This document shows positions 17,054 to 26,634 of a stretch of 64,000 bases of DNA, piece by piece. The DNA comes from Streptomyces sp. Tue6028 (GTDB lineage: Bacteria > Actinomycetota > Actinomycetes > Streptomycetales > Streptomycetaceae): NCBI RefSeq assembly GCF_002300165.1, contig NZ_MLCE01000012.1:310001-374000 (forward strand). The letters are read 5' to 3'. The number at the start of each line of letters is the position of its first letter. The stretch's first letter is position 1. Position numbers and translations under genes: made by a program. A model generated the notes under the pieces. It had not been told where the DNA came from. It did not search any database and was given only the letters and a program-made list of their open reading frames with translations.

Positions 17054-18070
17054 CTACTCCCGGCCCGCCGACGAGAACGTCATGTCGGCGTACCGGTCCC
17101 CGGCGACCTTCCCGGCGATCGACTCCAGCAGGTCCAGCTCCTGCTGAGTGAGAACGATCCGCGTCGCGGCGGCGTTCTCCTCGACGCGACCACGCTTGGT
17201 GGTCCCAGGAATCGGCACCACGGTGAGCCCGTGCACGGCGGCCCGCTGCTGGACCCAGGCCAGCGCGACCTGCCCGAGCGACACGTCGTGCGCCTCCGCG
17301 ACAGCCCGCACCGGTTCCAGCAACGCCACATTGGCAGCCGCGTTGTCACCGGTGAAGCGAGGCATCGTGCGCCGGAAGTCCCCCGAGGTCAGGTCCTGGT
17401 CGGCGTCGGCGAACGACCCCGTGAGGAAGCCCCGGCCGAGCGGCGAGTACGGCACGAGCGCCACGCCCATCCGCCGCGCCTCCGGCACGACACCCGCCTC
17501 GATGTCGCGGCTGAACAGCGACCACTCCGACTGCACGGCCGCGATCGGATGCACGGTCCGCGCCGCCCGCAGCTCGCCGGCCGTCACCTCGCTCAGCCCC
17601 AGGTGCTTGACCTTGCCCTCCCGCACCAGATCCGCCATGACGCCGACGGTCTCCTCGATGGGGACGTGCACGTCACGGCGGTGCATGTAGTAGAGGTCGA
17701 TCACGTCGACGTCCAGCCGCCTCAGGCTCGCCTCGACGGCCTGCCGGATGTAGGGCGCGTCGTTGCGGATGATCCGCTTCGTCGGCTGGTCCGGCGGCAC
17801 CGAGATGGCGAACTTGGTGGCGAGGACCACGTCGTCCCGATGTGCCTTGACGAAGGGCGAGAGGAACTCCTCGTTCCCGCCCTGGCCGTACGCGTCGGCG
17901 GTGTCGAAGAGCGTGACGCCGAGTTCCAGCGCCCTCTCCAGGGCGTCCCGCGACGCCTCCGCGTCCCTCGGCCCGTACGCCCAGCTCATGCCCATGCAGC
18001 CGAGCCCCTGCACGCCGACCTCGGGCCCCCCGGCGCCGAGCTGGACCCTGCCGATGGTGCTGTCCGTCAT
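17054..18070 (-). CDS. Aldo/keto reductase
   Basis: 338 residues, NAD(P)H-dependent TIM-barrel oxidoreductase acting on aldehydes or ketones. Catalytic tetrad positions are recognisable: D of TLFDTADAYGQGGNEE, Y of the same block (GxxE type), K of VVLATKFAI and H of DLYYMHRRD. The class is the AKR11/13-like group of stand-alone bacterial reductases (LGCMGMSWAYGP near the N-terminus). Its ATG overlaps the TGA of the MerR gene by one base (TGATG), so it is translationally coupled and is the second gene of the MerR operon. It is expected to detoxify a reactive carbonyl sensed by the regulator. Confidence 0.92.
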   Translation of the reverse strand: MTDSTIGRVQLGAGGPEVGVQGLGCMGMSWAYGPRDAEASRDALERALELGVTLFDTADAYGQGGNEEFLSPFVKAHRDDVVLATKFAISVPPDQPTKRIIRNDAPYIRQAVEASLRRLDVDVIDLYYMHRRDVHVPIEETVGVMADLVREGKVKHLGLSEVTAGELRAARTVHPIAAVQSEWSLFSRDIEAGVVPEARRMGVALVPYSPLGRGFLTGSFADADQDLTSGDFRRTMPRFTGDNAAANVALLEPVRAVAEAHDVSLGQVALAWVQQRAAVHGLTVVPIPGTTKRGRVEENAAATRIVLTQQELDLLESIAGKVAGDRYADMTFSSAGRE

Positions 18071-18555
18071 CAGGACCTCTCCGACGCCAGGGCCCGCCCC
18101 GCGTCCGCATAGAAGTTGATCTTGTGGTCGAGCACCGCGAGCGTGTCCTGGAGCTCCGCGATCCGCGCCTTGACGTCCCGGCGCGTCGCCTCCAGAAGCT
18201 CGTAGCGCTCGATGTAGGTGTGGTCGCCCTCGCGCACGAGTTCCGCGTACCGGACCATGTCGGCCACGGGCATCCCGGTGAGCCGGAGCTTGCCGACGAG
18301 GCCCAGCCAGTCGAGGTCGCGGTTGCTGTACCGGCGCTGCCCGGTGTGCGAACGGTCGATGTGCGGCATCAGCCCGATGCGCTCGTACCAGCGCAGGGTG
18401 TGCGCGGTGAGGCCGGTGAAGGCGACGACCTCGCTGATCGTGTAGTTGTCCTGGCCGTCCGGGCGCCGGTGCCGCTCGGGAGGCGCCGCGCAGACGTCGG
18501 TCCTGCTCCTGGTGCCGGTCTCGGCGGCCTCGGCCGTGGTCTCCATCACCGTCAT
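18070..18555 (-). CDS. MerR-family transcriptional regulator
   Basis: 161 residues from the ATG at 18555. A variable N-terminus of about 36 residues precedes the winged-helix MerR domain (YTISEVVAFTGLTAHTLRWYERIGLMP, read in two blocks) and the dimerisation coiled coil (RRDVKARIAELQDTLAVLDHKINFYADA). No metal-binding cysteine pair is seen at the C-terminus, so it belongs with the carbonyl/thiol-responsive or orphan MerR proteins rather than the metal sensors. The gene leads an operon with the aldo/keto reductase. Its promoter has the 19-bp spacer diagnostic of MerR activation with an 18-bp perfect palindrome inside, so autoregulation is likely. Confidence 0.93.
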   Translation of the reverse strand: MTVMETTAEAAETGTRSRTDVCAAPPERHRRPDGQDNYTISEVVAFTGLTAHTLRWYERIGLMPHIDRSHTGQRRYSNRDLDWLGLVGKLRLTGMPVADMVRYAELVREGDHTYIERYELLEATRRDVKARIAELQDTLAVLDHKINFYADAGRALASERS

Positions 18556-18562
18556 GACCCCC

Positions 18563-18593
18563 ACGCTAGAACCTTGGAGTGCACTCCAAGCAA
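18563..18593 (-). promoter_or_regulatory. MerR-type promoter with 18-bp palindromic operator
   Basis: Minus-strand TTGCTT (18588-18593), 19-bp spacer and TAGCGT (18563-18568), 7 nt from the ATG. The perfect palindrome CTTGGAGTGCACTCCAAG (18573-18590) fills the spacer. An over-long spacer carrying a palindrome is the classic MerR arrangement. Confidence 0.8.
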
Positions 18594-18638
18594 GCGGAAT
18601 CAGGTGAAATTCCGGCGACTCGGCCCGGGGGAGGTGGC

Positions 18639-18651
18639 TACCGTGCCGATC
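18639..18651 (+). promoter_or_regulatory. -10 element for leaderless GNAT mRNA
   Basis: TACCGT (18639-18644), then 7 nt to the ATG at 18652. Confidence 0.45.
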
Positions 18652-19134
18652 ATGAGTCTCGTACGACGTGCCGTGCCCGAGGACGCCGGGGAAGTACTGC
18701 GTCTGCGCCAGGTGATGATCGACTCGCTGGGAGCCCCGGGCGACGCTCCGCCGGACGCCTCCGCATGGCATGCGGAGTCCCTCCCGACCGTACGCGGCCG
18801 GCTGGCCGACACCGACGGTACCTTCGCCGCCTTCGTCGTCGACCATCCCGACCGTCCCGGCGCCCTGGCGGCACTCGTCGTCGGGACCGTCGAGTACCGG
18901 ATCGGCCGCGCGGGCAACCCGCACGGCCGGGTCGGCCATGTCTTCAGCGTCGCCACCGATCCGGACACCCGGCGCCGCGGCTACGCCCGCGCGTGCATGG
19001 AGGCGCTCCTCGACTGGTTCCGCGAGCGGGGCGCCGCGCAGGTCGACCTCAACGCGTCCGCGGAGGCCGAGCCGCTGTACGCCGCCCTCGGCGTCGTGCG
19101 CAAGCCGGACCCCTCGATGCGTCTCCAGCTGTGA
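18652..19134 (+). CDS. GNAT-family N-acetyltransferase
   Basis: 160 residues. The GNAT fold transfers an acetyl group from acetyl-CoA to an amine. The acetyl-CoA binding motif A is VFSVATDPDTRRRGYARACMEAL, containing R-R-x-G-Y-A; the N-terminal MSLVRRAVPEDAGEVLRLR is the usual beta1-alpha1. The substrate is unknown. ATG at 18652; a GTG three codons upstream has GGAGG at 8 nt and is an alternative. It is divergent from the MerR gene, so the MerR operator at 18573-18590 could also affect it. The serine hydrolase gene follows after 19 bp. Confidence 0.88.
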   Translation: MSLVRRAVPEDAGEVLRLRQVMIDSLGAPGDAPPDASAWHAESLPTVRGRLADTDGTFAAFVVDHPDRPGALAALVVGTVEYRIGRAGNPHGRVGHVFSVATDPDTRRRGYARACMEALLDWFRERGAAQVDLNASAEAEPLYAALGVVRKPDPSMRLQL

Positions 19135-19140
19135 GCCGCT

Positions 19141-19153
19141 TAGGCTCGTAGGC
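19141..19153 (+). promoter_or_regulatory. -10 element for leaderless serine hydrolase mRNA
   Basis: TAGGCT (19141-19146) directly after the GNAT stop codon, followed by 7 nt and the ATG at 19154; no ribosome site precedes that ATG. Confidence 0.5.
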
Positions 19154-19975
19154 ATGTCCCTGCAGAGCCTGGCGCTGATCTCGAACTGGCCCGTTCCCAC
19201 CGCCGCCGCGGCGGTCGTCCGCGCGGACGGCGCGGTACTGGGGACGCACGGCCCGCTGGAACACCGTTTCAAGCTCGCGTCGGTCACCAAGCCGCTCGCC
19301 GCGTACGCCGCGCTCGTCGCGTACGAGGAGGGGGCGATCGACCTCGACGAACCGGCGGGACCCGCGGGGGCGACGGTCCGTCATCTGCTCGCGCACACCT
19401 CCGGACTCGCCTTCGACGAGCACCGTACGACCTCCGCGCCCGGGGAGCGGCGGCTGTACTCCAACGCCGGGTTCGAGGTGCTCGGGGACCACATCGCCAA
19501 GGCGACCGACATCCCCTTCGGCGAGTACCTGCGCCAGGCGGTGCTGCACCCGCTGGGCATGACGTCGACCACGCTCGACGGCTCGCCCGCCAAGGACGGC
19601 GTGTCCACGGTGGCCGACCTCGTCCGCTTCGCCGCCGAGGTGCAGGCACCGCGGCTGCTCGACCCGCGGACGGTCGCGGAGGCGATGAGCGTGCAGTACC
19701 CGGGGACGAAGGGCGTGCTGCCCGGGTACGGGCACCAGAACCCCAACGACTGGGGTCTCGGGTTCGAGATCCGCGACCACAAGTCGCCGCACTGGACCGG
19801 GAATTCGTCCTCGCCCCGTACCTTCGGGCACTTCGGTCAGTCCGGCACGTTCCTGTGGGTCGACCCGGTGGCGGGCGCGGCGTGCGTCGCGCTGACGGAC
19901 CGCGCCTTCGGACCCTGGGCGGCCGAGGCGTGGACGCCGTTCACCGACGACGTGCTGGCGGACCTCCGCCGCTGA
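19154..19975 (+). CDS. Serine hydrolase, class C beta-lactamase / DD-peptidase fold
   Basis: 273 residues. The three active-site motifs of the penicillin-recognising superfamily are visible: SVTK with nucleophile S43 and K46, YSN in RRLYSNAGFEVLG, and HFGQSG (the KTG-equivalent HxG) near the C-terminus. Family members include esterases, D-aminopeptidases and carboxypeptidases. At 273 residues it is shorter than most and has no signal peptide, so it is probably a cytosolic esterase or amidase and not a secreted resistance enzyme. It follows the GNAT gene by 19 bp, yet has its own -10-like element at the junction. Confidence 0.9.
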   Translation: MSLQSLALISNWPVPTAAAAVVRADGAVLGTHGPLEHRFKLASVTKPLAAYAALVAYEEGAIDLDEPAGPAGATVRHLLAHTSGLAFDEHRTTSAPGERRLYSNAGFEVLGDHIAKATDIPFGEYLRQAVLHPLGMTSTTLDGSPAKDGVSTVADLVRFAAEVQAPRLLDPRTVAEAMSVQYPGTKGVLPGYGHQNPNDWGLGFEIRDHKSPHWTGNSSSPRTFGHFGQSGTFLWVDPVAGAACVALTDRAFGPWAAEAWTPFTDDVLADLRR

Positions 19976-19978
19976 GCC

Positions 19979-20635
19979 TCACGGCGCGGTCATCTCCCAC
20001 AGCAGCAGCTCCGCCGGAGCGCCCGCCACGGCCTCCAGGTCCTTCGCCTCGGTGATCCGCGCGGCGTCCCCGGCCGCCAGTTCCTCGCCGTCCAGGCGGA
20101 TTTCGCCGCGCACGACGTGCACGTAGACGAAGGGCGCGTCGGGGACCGCCGTACGCTCCCCCGCCGTCAGCCGGCGGACGTGCAGCATGGCGCCCGCTTC
20201 GGGCACCGCGTACGGCGTGGAGTCCGCGATGCCGTGGACGATCTCGTACGCCGGGTCGCCGCCCGGCTCCAGCGGGGCCAGCCACATCTGCACGAAGACC
20301 AGCGGCTCCGTGCCGTCGTTGCGTTCCGCGTGCCGGACACCGCCCGCGGAGCTCAGCCGCTGGACGTCGCCGGAGCGCACCACCGACGCGTGCCCGGCCG
20401 AGTCCCGGTGGGTCAGCTCGCCCTCCACCACCCACGTGACGATCTCGGTGTGGCTGTGCGGGTGCTCGTCGAAGCCCGCGCCGGGCGCGAGCCGCTCCTC
20501 GTTGCAGGCGATCACGGCGCCGAAGCGGAGGTTGTCCGGGTCGTAGTGCGGTCCGAAGGAAAAGGCGTGGAGGGAGGAGATCCCGGCCTCCGGATCCCCT
20601 CCGCGGTAGCGCTCGTCGGCGCGGCGGACGTCCAT
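19979..20635 (-). CDS. Pirin-family protein (YhhW-like quercetinase type)
   Basis: 218 residues, bicupin. The N-terminal cupin has the metal-binding set HPHSHTEIVTWVVEGELTHRDS, with three histidines and a glutamate further on (PGAGFDEHPHSH), as in YhhW/pirin proteins that bind Fe or Ni and may oxidise quercetin-like flavonoids. The second cupin (APFVYVHVVRGEIRLDG) lacks metal ligands, also normal. The ATG at 20635 is used; a GTG immediately upstream (20638) lies 7 nt from a TACCGT hexamer and may be the true, leaderless start. It converges on the serine hydrolase gene (3-bp gap) and diverges from the FasR-like gene. Confidence 0.9.
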   Translation of the reverse strand: MDVRRADERYRGGDPEAGISSLHAFSFGPHYDPDNLRFGAVIACNEERLAPGAGFDEHPHSHTEIVTWVVEGELTHRDSAGHASVVRSGDVQRLSSAGGVRHAERNDGTEPLVFVQMWLAPLEPGGDPAYEIVHGIADSTPYAVPEAGAMLHVRRLTAGERTAVPDAPFVYVHVVRGEIRLDGEELAAGDAARITEAKDLEAVAGAPAELLLWEMTAP

Positions 20636-20731
20636 CACAGGCACCACGGTAGCCGCCGGTCCGACGCCCTTCGCGCGCTTAGCGGTGACCCGCCGCCGCA
20701 CGGCTCCGTCCTGATAAGGCAGTCTTGTCCC

Positions 20732-21937
20732 GTGCCCGAACCCGAAGCCAGCAACACCGACCGCCCGTCGCACGACGTCCACACCCACTCCGCGACCCTG
20801 AGGCGACTGGAGAAGTCGTCCGGAAGTCTCGCCGCCCAGGCCATCGCGCGGATGGACGAGACGCTGCCCTGGTACCGGGCCATGCCACCGGAGAACCGTT
20901 CCTGGATCGGGCTCGTCGCGCAGGCCGGTATCGCCGCCTTCACCGAGTGGTTCCGGCATCCGGACGCCCCGCAGGCCATCTCCACCGACGTCTTCGGCAC
21001 GGCTCCCCGCGAGCTGACCCGGGCGATCACCCTGCGCCAGACCGTCGAGATGGTGCGGACGACCATCGAGGTCATGGAGAGCGCCATCGACGAGGTGGCC
21101 GCCCCCGGCGACGAGTCCGTGCTGCGCGAGGCGCTCCTCGTCTATGCCCGGGAGATCGCCTTCGCCACCGCCCAGGTGTACGCGCAGGCAGCGGAGGCAC
21201 GCGGTGCCTGGGACGCCCGCCTTGAGTCGCTCGTCGTGAACGCGGTGCTCTCCGGCGAGGCGGACGAGGGCGCCGTCAGCCGGGCCGCCGCCCTCGGCTG
21301 GAACTCCCCCGAGCACGTCTGCGTGGTGCTGGGCACGGCACCCGACGGGGACAGCGAACTGACCGTGGAGGCGATCCGGCGGGCCGCCCGGCACGCCAAG
21401 CTCCAGGTGCTCACCGGGGTCCTCGGGGACCGGCTCGTCGTCATCGCGGGAGGCAACGACAACCCGCTCGCCGTCGCCAAGTCGCTGATCGGACCGTACG
21501 CCGCCGGCCCCGTCGTGGCCGGGCCGATCGTGCCCGACCTGCTCGCCGCGACCCGCTCCGCGCAGGCCGCCGCCGCCGGGCTCAAGGCGTGTTTCGCCTG
21601 GCAGGACGCCCCGCGGCCGGTTCTCGCGGACGATTTGCTGCCGGAGCGCGCGATCGCCGGAGACCCGTCCGCGCGCGAACAGCTGGTGGAGGAGATCTAC
21701 AGACCGCTGGAGGAAGCCGGCTCCGCGCTCCTGGAGACCCTCAGCGTCTACCTGGAACAGGCCAGCAGCCTCGAAGGCGCGGCCCGCATGCTCTTCGTCC
21801 ACCCCAACACCGTGCGCTACCGGCTCCGACGTGTGACTGACGTCACCGGCTGGTCGCCGTCGGATGTACGCTCCGCATTCACCCTGCGCATCGCGCTGAT
21901 CCTGGGACGTCTTACCGATGGAGATCCCCAGACCTAG
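20732..21937 (+). CDS. fasR: PucR-type activator of fatty acid synthesis (FasR-like)
   Basis: 401 residues, GTG start. The C-terminal 60 residues are a PucR/CdaR-type helix-turn-helix (LSVYLEQASSLEGAARMLFVHPNTVRYRLRRV read in blocks); the centre is a GGDEF-like/CdaR domain and the N-terminus a four-helix region with conserved YRAMPPENRSWIGLVAQAGIAAF. This gene immediately precedes fabD in streptomycetes, and in S. coelicolor the product FasR is the essential activator of the fabD-fabH-acpP-fabF promoter. The same architecture and position here support the assignment. The 96-bp gap from the pirin gene holds both promoters. Confidence 0.92.
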   Translation: MPEPEASNTDRPSHDVHTHSATLRRLEKSSGSLAAQAIARMDETLPWYRAMPPENRSWIGLVAQAGIAAFTEWFRHPDAPQAISTDVFGTAPRELTRAITLRQTVEMVRTTIEVMESAIDEVAAPGDESVLREALLVYAREIAFATAQVYAQAAEARGAWDARLESLVVNAVLSGEADEGAVSRAAALGWNSPEHVCVVLGTAPDGDSELTVEAIRRAARHAKLQVLTGVLGDRLVVIAGGNDNPLAVAKSLIGPYAAGPVVAGPIVPDLLAATRSAQAAAAGLKACFAWQDAPRPVLADDLLPERAIAGDPSAREQLVEEIYRPLEEAGSALLETLSVYLEQASSLEGAARMLFVHPNTVRYRLRRVTDVTGWSPSDVRSAFTLRIALILGRLTDGDPQT

Positions 21938-22020
21938 CCTTTTGTCGGGGACCTACAATTCCCCTTCGTGTTCTTCGTCCCTGTCCCCACGGGCGGCCGT
22001 GGCCGTCCACAAGAGAGAGT
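21938..22020 (+). promoter_or_regulatory. fabD promoter region
   Basis: TACAAT at 21954-21959 is a good -10 hexamer, giving a start near 21966 and a leader of about 55 nt; no consensus -35 is placed correctly, as expected for an activator-dependent (FasR-driven) promoter. Inverted GGGGAC / GTCCC elements lie at about 21947-22006. Confidence 0.5.
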
Positions 22021-22944
22021 GTGAGAGTGCTCGTACTCGTCGCTCCCGGCCAGGGCGCCCAGACGCCCGGCTTCCTGACTCCTTGGCTCGAACTCCCCGG
22101 CGCCGCCGACCGCATTGCCGCGTGGTCGGACGCCATCGGCCTCGACCTCGCCCACTACGGCACGCAGGCCGACGCGGACGCGATCCGGGACACGGCTGTC
22201 GCGCAGCCGCTGCTCGTCGCCGCGGGTCTTCTGTCCGCCGCGGCACTCGGTGACATCGCGCCCGGTGCCGTCGCGGGCCACAGCGTCGGTGAGATCACCG
22301 CCGCCGCGTTCGCCGGAGTGCTCGACGACACCGCCGCGCTCCGACTCGTCCGCAAGCGGGGCCTGGCGATGGCCGATGCCGCCGCCATCACGCAGACCGG
22401 CATGTCGGCGCTCCTCGGTGGTGACCCGGAGACGACGGTCCCGCACCTGGAGAAGCTCGGCCTCACCCCGGCCAACGTGAACGGCGCCGGCCAGATCGTG
22501 GCCGCCGGCACCCTGGAGCAACTGGCCACCCTGGAGGCGGACAAGCCCGAGGGCGTACGCCGTGTCGTCGCCCTGAAGGTCGCGGGCGCGTTCCACACCG
22601 CTCACATGGCCCCCGCGGTCGACGCGCTCGCGAAGGCCGCCGCGGGCCTGACGCCGGCGGACCCGACGGTCCGGTACGTCTCGAACAAGGACGGCCAGGT
22701 CGTCGACACCGGTGCCGAGGTCGTCTCGCGCCTGGTCGGCCAGGTCGCCAACCCGGTGCGCTGGGACCTGTGCATGCGGACGTTCGAGGACCTCGGCGCG
22801 ACCACGCTGATCGAGGTGTGCCCCGGCGGCACGCTCACCGGTCTGGCCAAGCGCGCGCTGCCCGGCGTCCGGACGCTGGCCCTGAAGACCCCCGAAGACC
22901 TCGACGCGGCTCGCGAACTCGTCGCCGAGCACAGTGCGGCCTAA
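22021..22944 (+). CDS. fabD: Malonyl-CoA:ACP transacylase
   Basis: 307 residues. It moves malonyl groups from CoA to the acyl carrier protein, the committed loading step of type II fatty acid synthesis and, in streptomycetes, also of polyketide synthases. The nucleophile is S88 in GHSVGE; APGQGAQTPGF at the N-terminus and GAFHTAHM with the catalytic histidine complete the site. GTG start (a second GTG two codons in is possible). First gene of the fab cluster; fabH begins 13 bp downstream. Confidence 0.97.
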   Translation: MRVLVLVAPGQGAQTPGFLTPWLELPGAADRIAAWSDAIGLDLAHYGTQADADAIRDTAVAQPLLVAAGLLSAAALGDIAPGAVAGHSVGEITAAAFAGVLDDTAALRLVRKRGLAMADAAAITQTGMSALLGGDPETTVPHLEKLGLTPANVNGAGQIVAAGTLEQLATLEADKPEGVRRVVALKVAGAFHTAHMAPAVDALAKAAAGLTPADPTVRYVSNKDGQVVDTGAEVVSRLVGQVANPVRWDLCMRTFEDLGATTLIEVCPGGTLTGLAKRALPGVRTLALKTPEDLDAARELVAEHSAA

Positions 22945-22957
22945 GGAGCCCGAGAGC

Positions 22958-23989
22958 ATGTCGAAGATCAAGGCACCCAAGGGCGCTCCTTTCGCCCGCA
23001 TCCTCGGCGTCGGCGGCTACCGCCCCGTCCGGGTCGTGCCCAACGAGGTGATCCTGGAGACGATCGACTCGTCCGACGAGTGGATCCGCTCGCGCTCCGG
23101 CATCCAGACCCGGCACTGGGCCTCCGACGAGGAGACCGTCGCCGCGATGTCGATCGAGGCGTCCGGCAAGGCCATCGCCGACGCCGGGATCGACGCCGAC
23201 CAGATCGGCGCCGTGGTGGTCTCCACCGTGTCCCACTTCAGCCAGACCCCGGCCATCGCCACCGAGATCGCCGACAAGCTCGGCACGAACAAGGCCGCCG
23301 CCTTCGACATCTCGGCCGGCTGCGCGGGCTTCGGCTACGGTCTGACCCTCGCCAAGGGCATGATCGTCGAGGGTTCGGCCGAATACGTCCTCGTCATCGG
23401 CGTGGAGCGGCTGTCCGACCTCACCGACCTGGAGGACCGCGCCACGGCCTTCCTGTTCGGCGACGGCGCGGGCGCGGTCGTCGTGGGTCCCTCGCAGGAG
23501 CCGCACATCGGCCCGACCGTGTGGGGCTCGGAGGGCGACAAGGCCGGCACCATCAAGCAGACCGTGCCGTGGGACCGTTTCCGCATCGGCGACGTCTCCC
23601 AGCTTCCGCTCGACTCCAAGGGCGAGATCAAGTTCCCTGCGATCACGCAGGAGGGCCAGGCGGTGTTCCGCTGGGCCGTGTTCGAGATGGCGAAGGTCGC
23701 CCAGCAGGCGCTGGACGCGGCCGGAATCAGCCCGGACGACCTGGACGTCTTCATTCCCCACCAGGCCAACGAGCGGATCATCGACTCGATGGTGAAGACG
23801 CTCAAACTGCCGGAGCACGTCACGGTCGCCCGCGACGTACGCACCACCGGCAACACCTCGGCCGCCTCGATCCCGCTCGCGATGGAGCGGCTCCTGGCGA
23901 CCGGTGAGGCGAAGAGCGGCGACACCGCGCTCGTCATCGGATTCGGGGCGGGTCTCGTGTACGCCGCCACGGTCGTTACCCTCCCCTAG
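22958..23989 (+). CDS. fabH: 3-oxoacyl-ACP synthase III
   Basis: 343 residues. It condenses a short acyl-CoA (often branched in streptomycetes) with malonyl-ACP to start fatty acid chains. The catalytic triad is C122 (SAGCAGFGYG), H in IPHQANERI and N in TTGNTSAASIP. The family's SSDEWIRSRSGIQTRHW segment for CoA binding is present. The ATG at 22958 has GGAG 9-10 nt upstream and lies 13 bp after fabD, so the genes are co-transcribed. Confidence 0.97.
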   Translation: MSKIKAPKGAPFARILGVGGYRPVRVVPNEVILETIDSSDEWIRSRSGIQTRHWASDEETVAAMSIEASGKAIADAGIDADQIGAVVVSTVSHFSQTPAIATEIADKLGTNKAAAFDISAGCAGFGYGLTLAKGMIVEGSAEYVLVIGVERLSDLTDLEDRATAFLFGDGAGAVVVGPSQEPHIGPTVWGSEGDKAGTIKQTVPWDRFRIGDVSQLPLDSKGEIKFPAITQEGQAVFRWAVFEMAKVAQQALDAAGISPDDLDVFIPHQANERIIDSMVKTLKLPEHVTVARDVRTTGNTSAASIPLAMERLLATGEAKSGDTALVIGFGAGLVYAATVVTLP

Positions 23990-24061
23990 GCACACCGTCC
24001 GGATCATCTCCGGCCGGAGTACCGCCACACCCTCTGGATACACACCGAAGGAGCGCCTGAC

Positions 24062-24310
24062 ATGGCCGCCACTCAGGAAGAGATCGTCGAAGGTCTCGCC
24101 GAGATCGTCAACGAGATCGCCGGCATCCCCACCGAGGACGTCCAGCTGGACAAGTCCTTCACCGACGACCTGGACGTCGACTCGCTGTCCATGGTCGAGG
24201 TCGTCGTCGCCGCCGAAGAGCGCTTCGACGTGAAGATCCCGGACGACGACGTCAAGAACCTCAAGACCGTCGGCGACGCGACCGACTACATCCTCAAGCA
24301 CCAGGCCTGA
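24062..24310 (+). CDS. acpP: Acyl carrier protein
   Basis: 82 residues, acidic, four-helix ACP. The phosphopantetheine attachment serine is S41 in DVDSLSMVEVV. It carries growing acyl chains between FabD, FabH and FabF. ATG with AAGGAG 6-8 nt upstream; 72 bp separate it from fabH, which may allow internal regulation so that ACP is made in excess. Confidence 0.97.
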   Translation: MAATQEEIVEGLAEIVNEIAGIPTEDVQLDKSFTDDLDVDSLSMVEVVVAAEERFDVKIPDDDVKNLKTVGDATDYILKHQA

Positions 24311-24438
24311 TCTACCGATCACCTGGGCTGGAGCCCCGGTTCCGTCCGGGCTCCGAGCCCCGGTCCGCCTGGGCCGCATGCCCCGCCACCCGGCGGTGGC
24401 GCCGCTGAATCCTCGTATCCGTTGGAGAAAGAATTCCC

Positions 24439-25710
<1,272 letters not shown>

Positions 25711-25729
25711 CGCCGGGTCTCCCTCTGCT

Positions 25730-25781
25730 GAACGGCGTGTGGCCCGTACTCCTTGCAAGGAGTACGGGCCACACGCCGTTC
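25730..25781. terminator. Perfect 52-bp palindromic bidirectional terminator
   Basis: Arms of 25 nt, starting GAACGGCGTGTGG at 25730 and ending at 25754, pair without a single mismatch with 25757-25781 around a 2-nt loop (GC). It lies 19 bp past fabF and 93 bp before the convergent DUF3145 stop codon. Because it is a full palindrome, both strands read the same peptide, which creates spurious reading frames here. Confidence 0.9.
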
Positions 25782-25874
25782 GTCGTCCGGTCGTCCGCCG
25801 AGTGCGGCTCGCAGGGGCCTGCCGCGCGGTTCGCCGCGCCCCTCGGGCGCGGCGCCCCGCAGGACGTCCGCCGG

Positions 25875-26369
25875 TCAGACCACCTGGTGGAGCCAGCGGA
25901 CCGGGGCGCCCTCGCCCGCGTAGCGGAAGGGTTCCAGCTCGTCGTCCCAGGGCTTGCCGAGGAGTTTGGCGATCTCGGCCTCCAGGTCGGTCTCGCCGCG
26001 CTGGGAACGGAGCAGGGCGGCGCGCAGCCGGTCCTCGGGGATCAGGATGTCGCCGTGGATCCCGGTGACCGCGTGGAAGATCCCCAGGTCGGGGGTGCAG
26101 CTGTAGCGCTCGCCCTCGGCGGTGGGGCAGGGCTCGGCGGTGACCTCGAAGCGCAGCATCTGCCAGCCGCGCAGCGCGGAGGCGAGTTTGGAGGCCGTGC
26201 CGACCTCGCCCTTCCAGGAGAACTCCGATCTCCAGGTGCCGGGCGCGGCGGGCTGCCGGATCCAGTCGAGGTTCACGCGCGCGCCGAGTACCCCGGCGAC
26301 CGCCCACTCGACGTGCGGGCACAGCGCGCGGGGCGCGGAGTGCACGTAGAGAACTCCACGTGTCGTCAC
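25875..26369 (-). CDS. DUF3145 family protein
   Basis: 164 residues, GTG start with GGAGG 5 nt upstream. Members occur only in actinobacteria and are conserved next to fabF in Streptomyces, convergent with it as here. Conserved features include VLYVHSAPRALCPHVEWAV, LDWIRQPAAPGTWR and SCTPDLGIFHAVTGIHGDILIPEDRLR, rich in Trp, His and Cys. There is no signal peptide or membrane helix. The function is unknown; the fixed position suggests a link to lipid metabolism but nothing in the sequence proves it. Confidence 0.9.
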   Translation of the reverse strand: MTTRGVLYVHSAPRALCPHVEWAVAGVLGARVNLDWIRQPAAPGTWRSEFSWKGEVGTASKLASALRGWQMLRFEVTAEPCPTAEGERYSCTPDLGIFHAVTGIHGDILIPEDRLRAALLRSQRGETDLEAEIAKLLGKPWDDELEPFRYAGEGAPVRWLHQVV

Positions 26370-26634
26370 TGGGGCCTCCGGACAGAGCGAGACATCTTGT
26401 AACTTAGCGGAACGGCAGTGGCAGGGCGGCCACGGGGCGAGGCTACCGTGCGGCGGCGCAAGGAGTGTGACGTACCGTCGGTCCCGACGCCTGGAAACAC
26501 CGAGGTTTCACCCATGGGGACGCGGTGCTGCCGACCGGGCACGACGCGGTGCCACCAATGGCCTACGGCGCGACACCGACCGGTGCGTCCGAAGGGTGTG
26601 ACCGACCCTGCACAACGAACGAGGGGACCTGGGG

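Noticed and set aside
18556..19290. N-terminal extension of the MerR protein (frame open to 19290)
   Set aside because: It is antisense to the GNAT gene and would pass through the MerR promoter and operator.
24332..24354. Riboswitch in the acpP-fabF gap
   Set aside because: Only a short GGAGCCC/GGGCTCC hairpin is present; no conserved aptamer sequence is seen.
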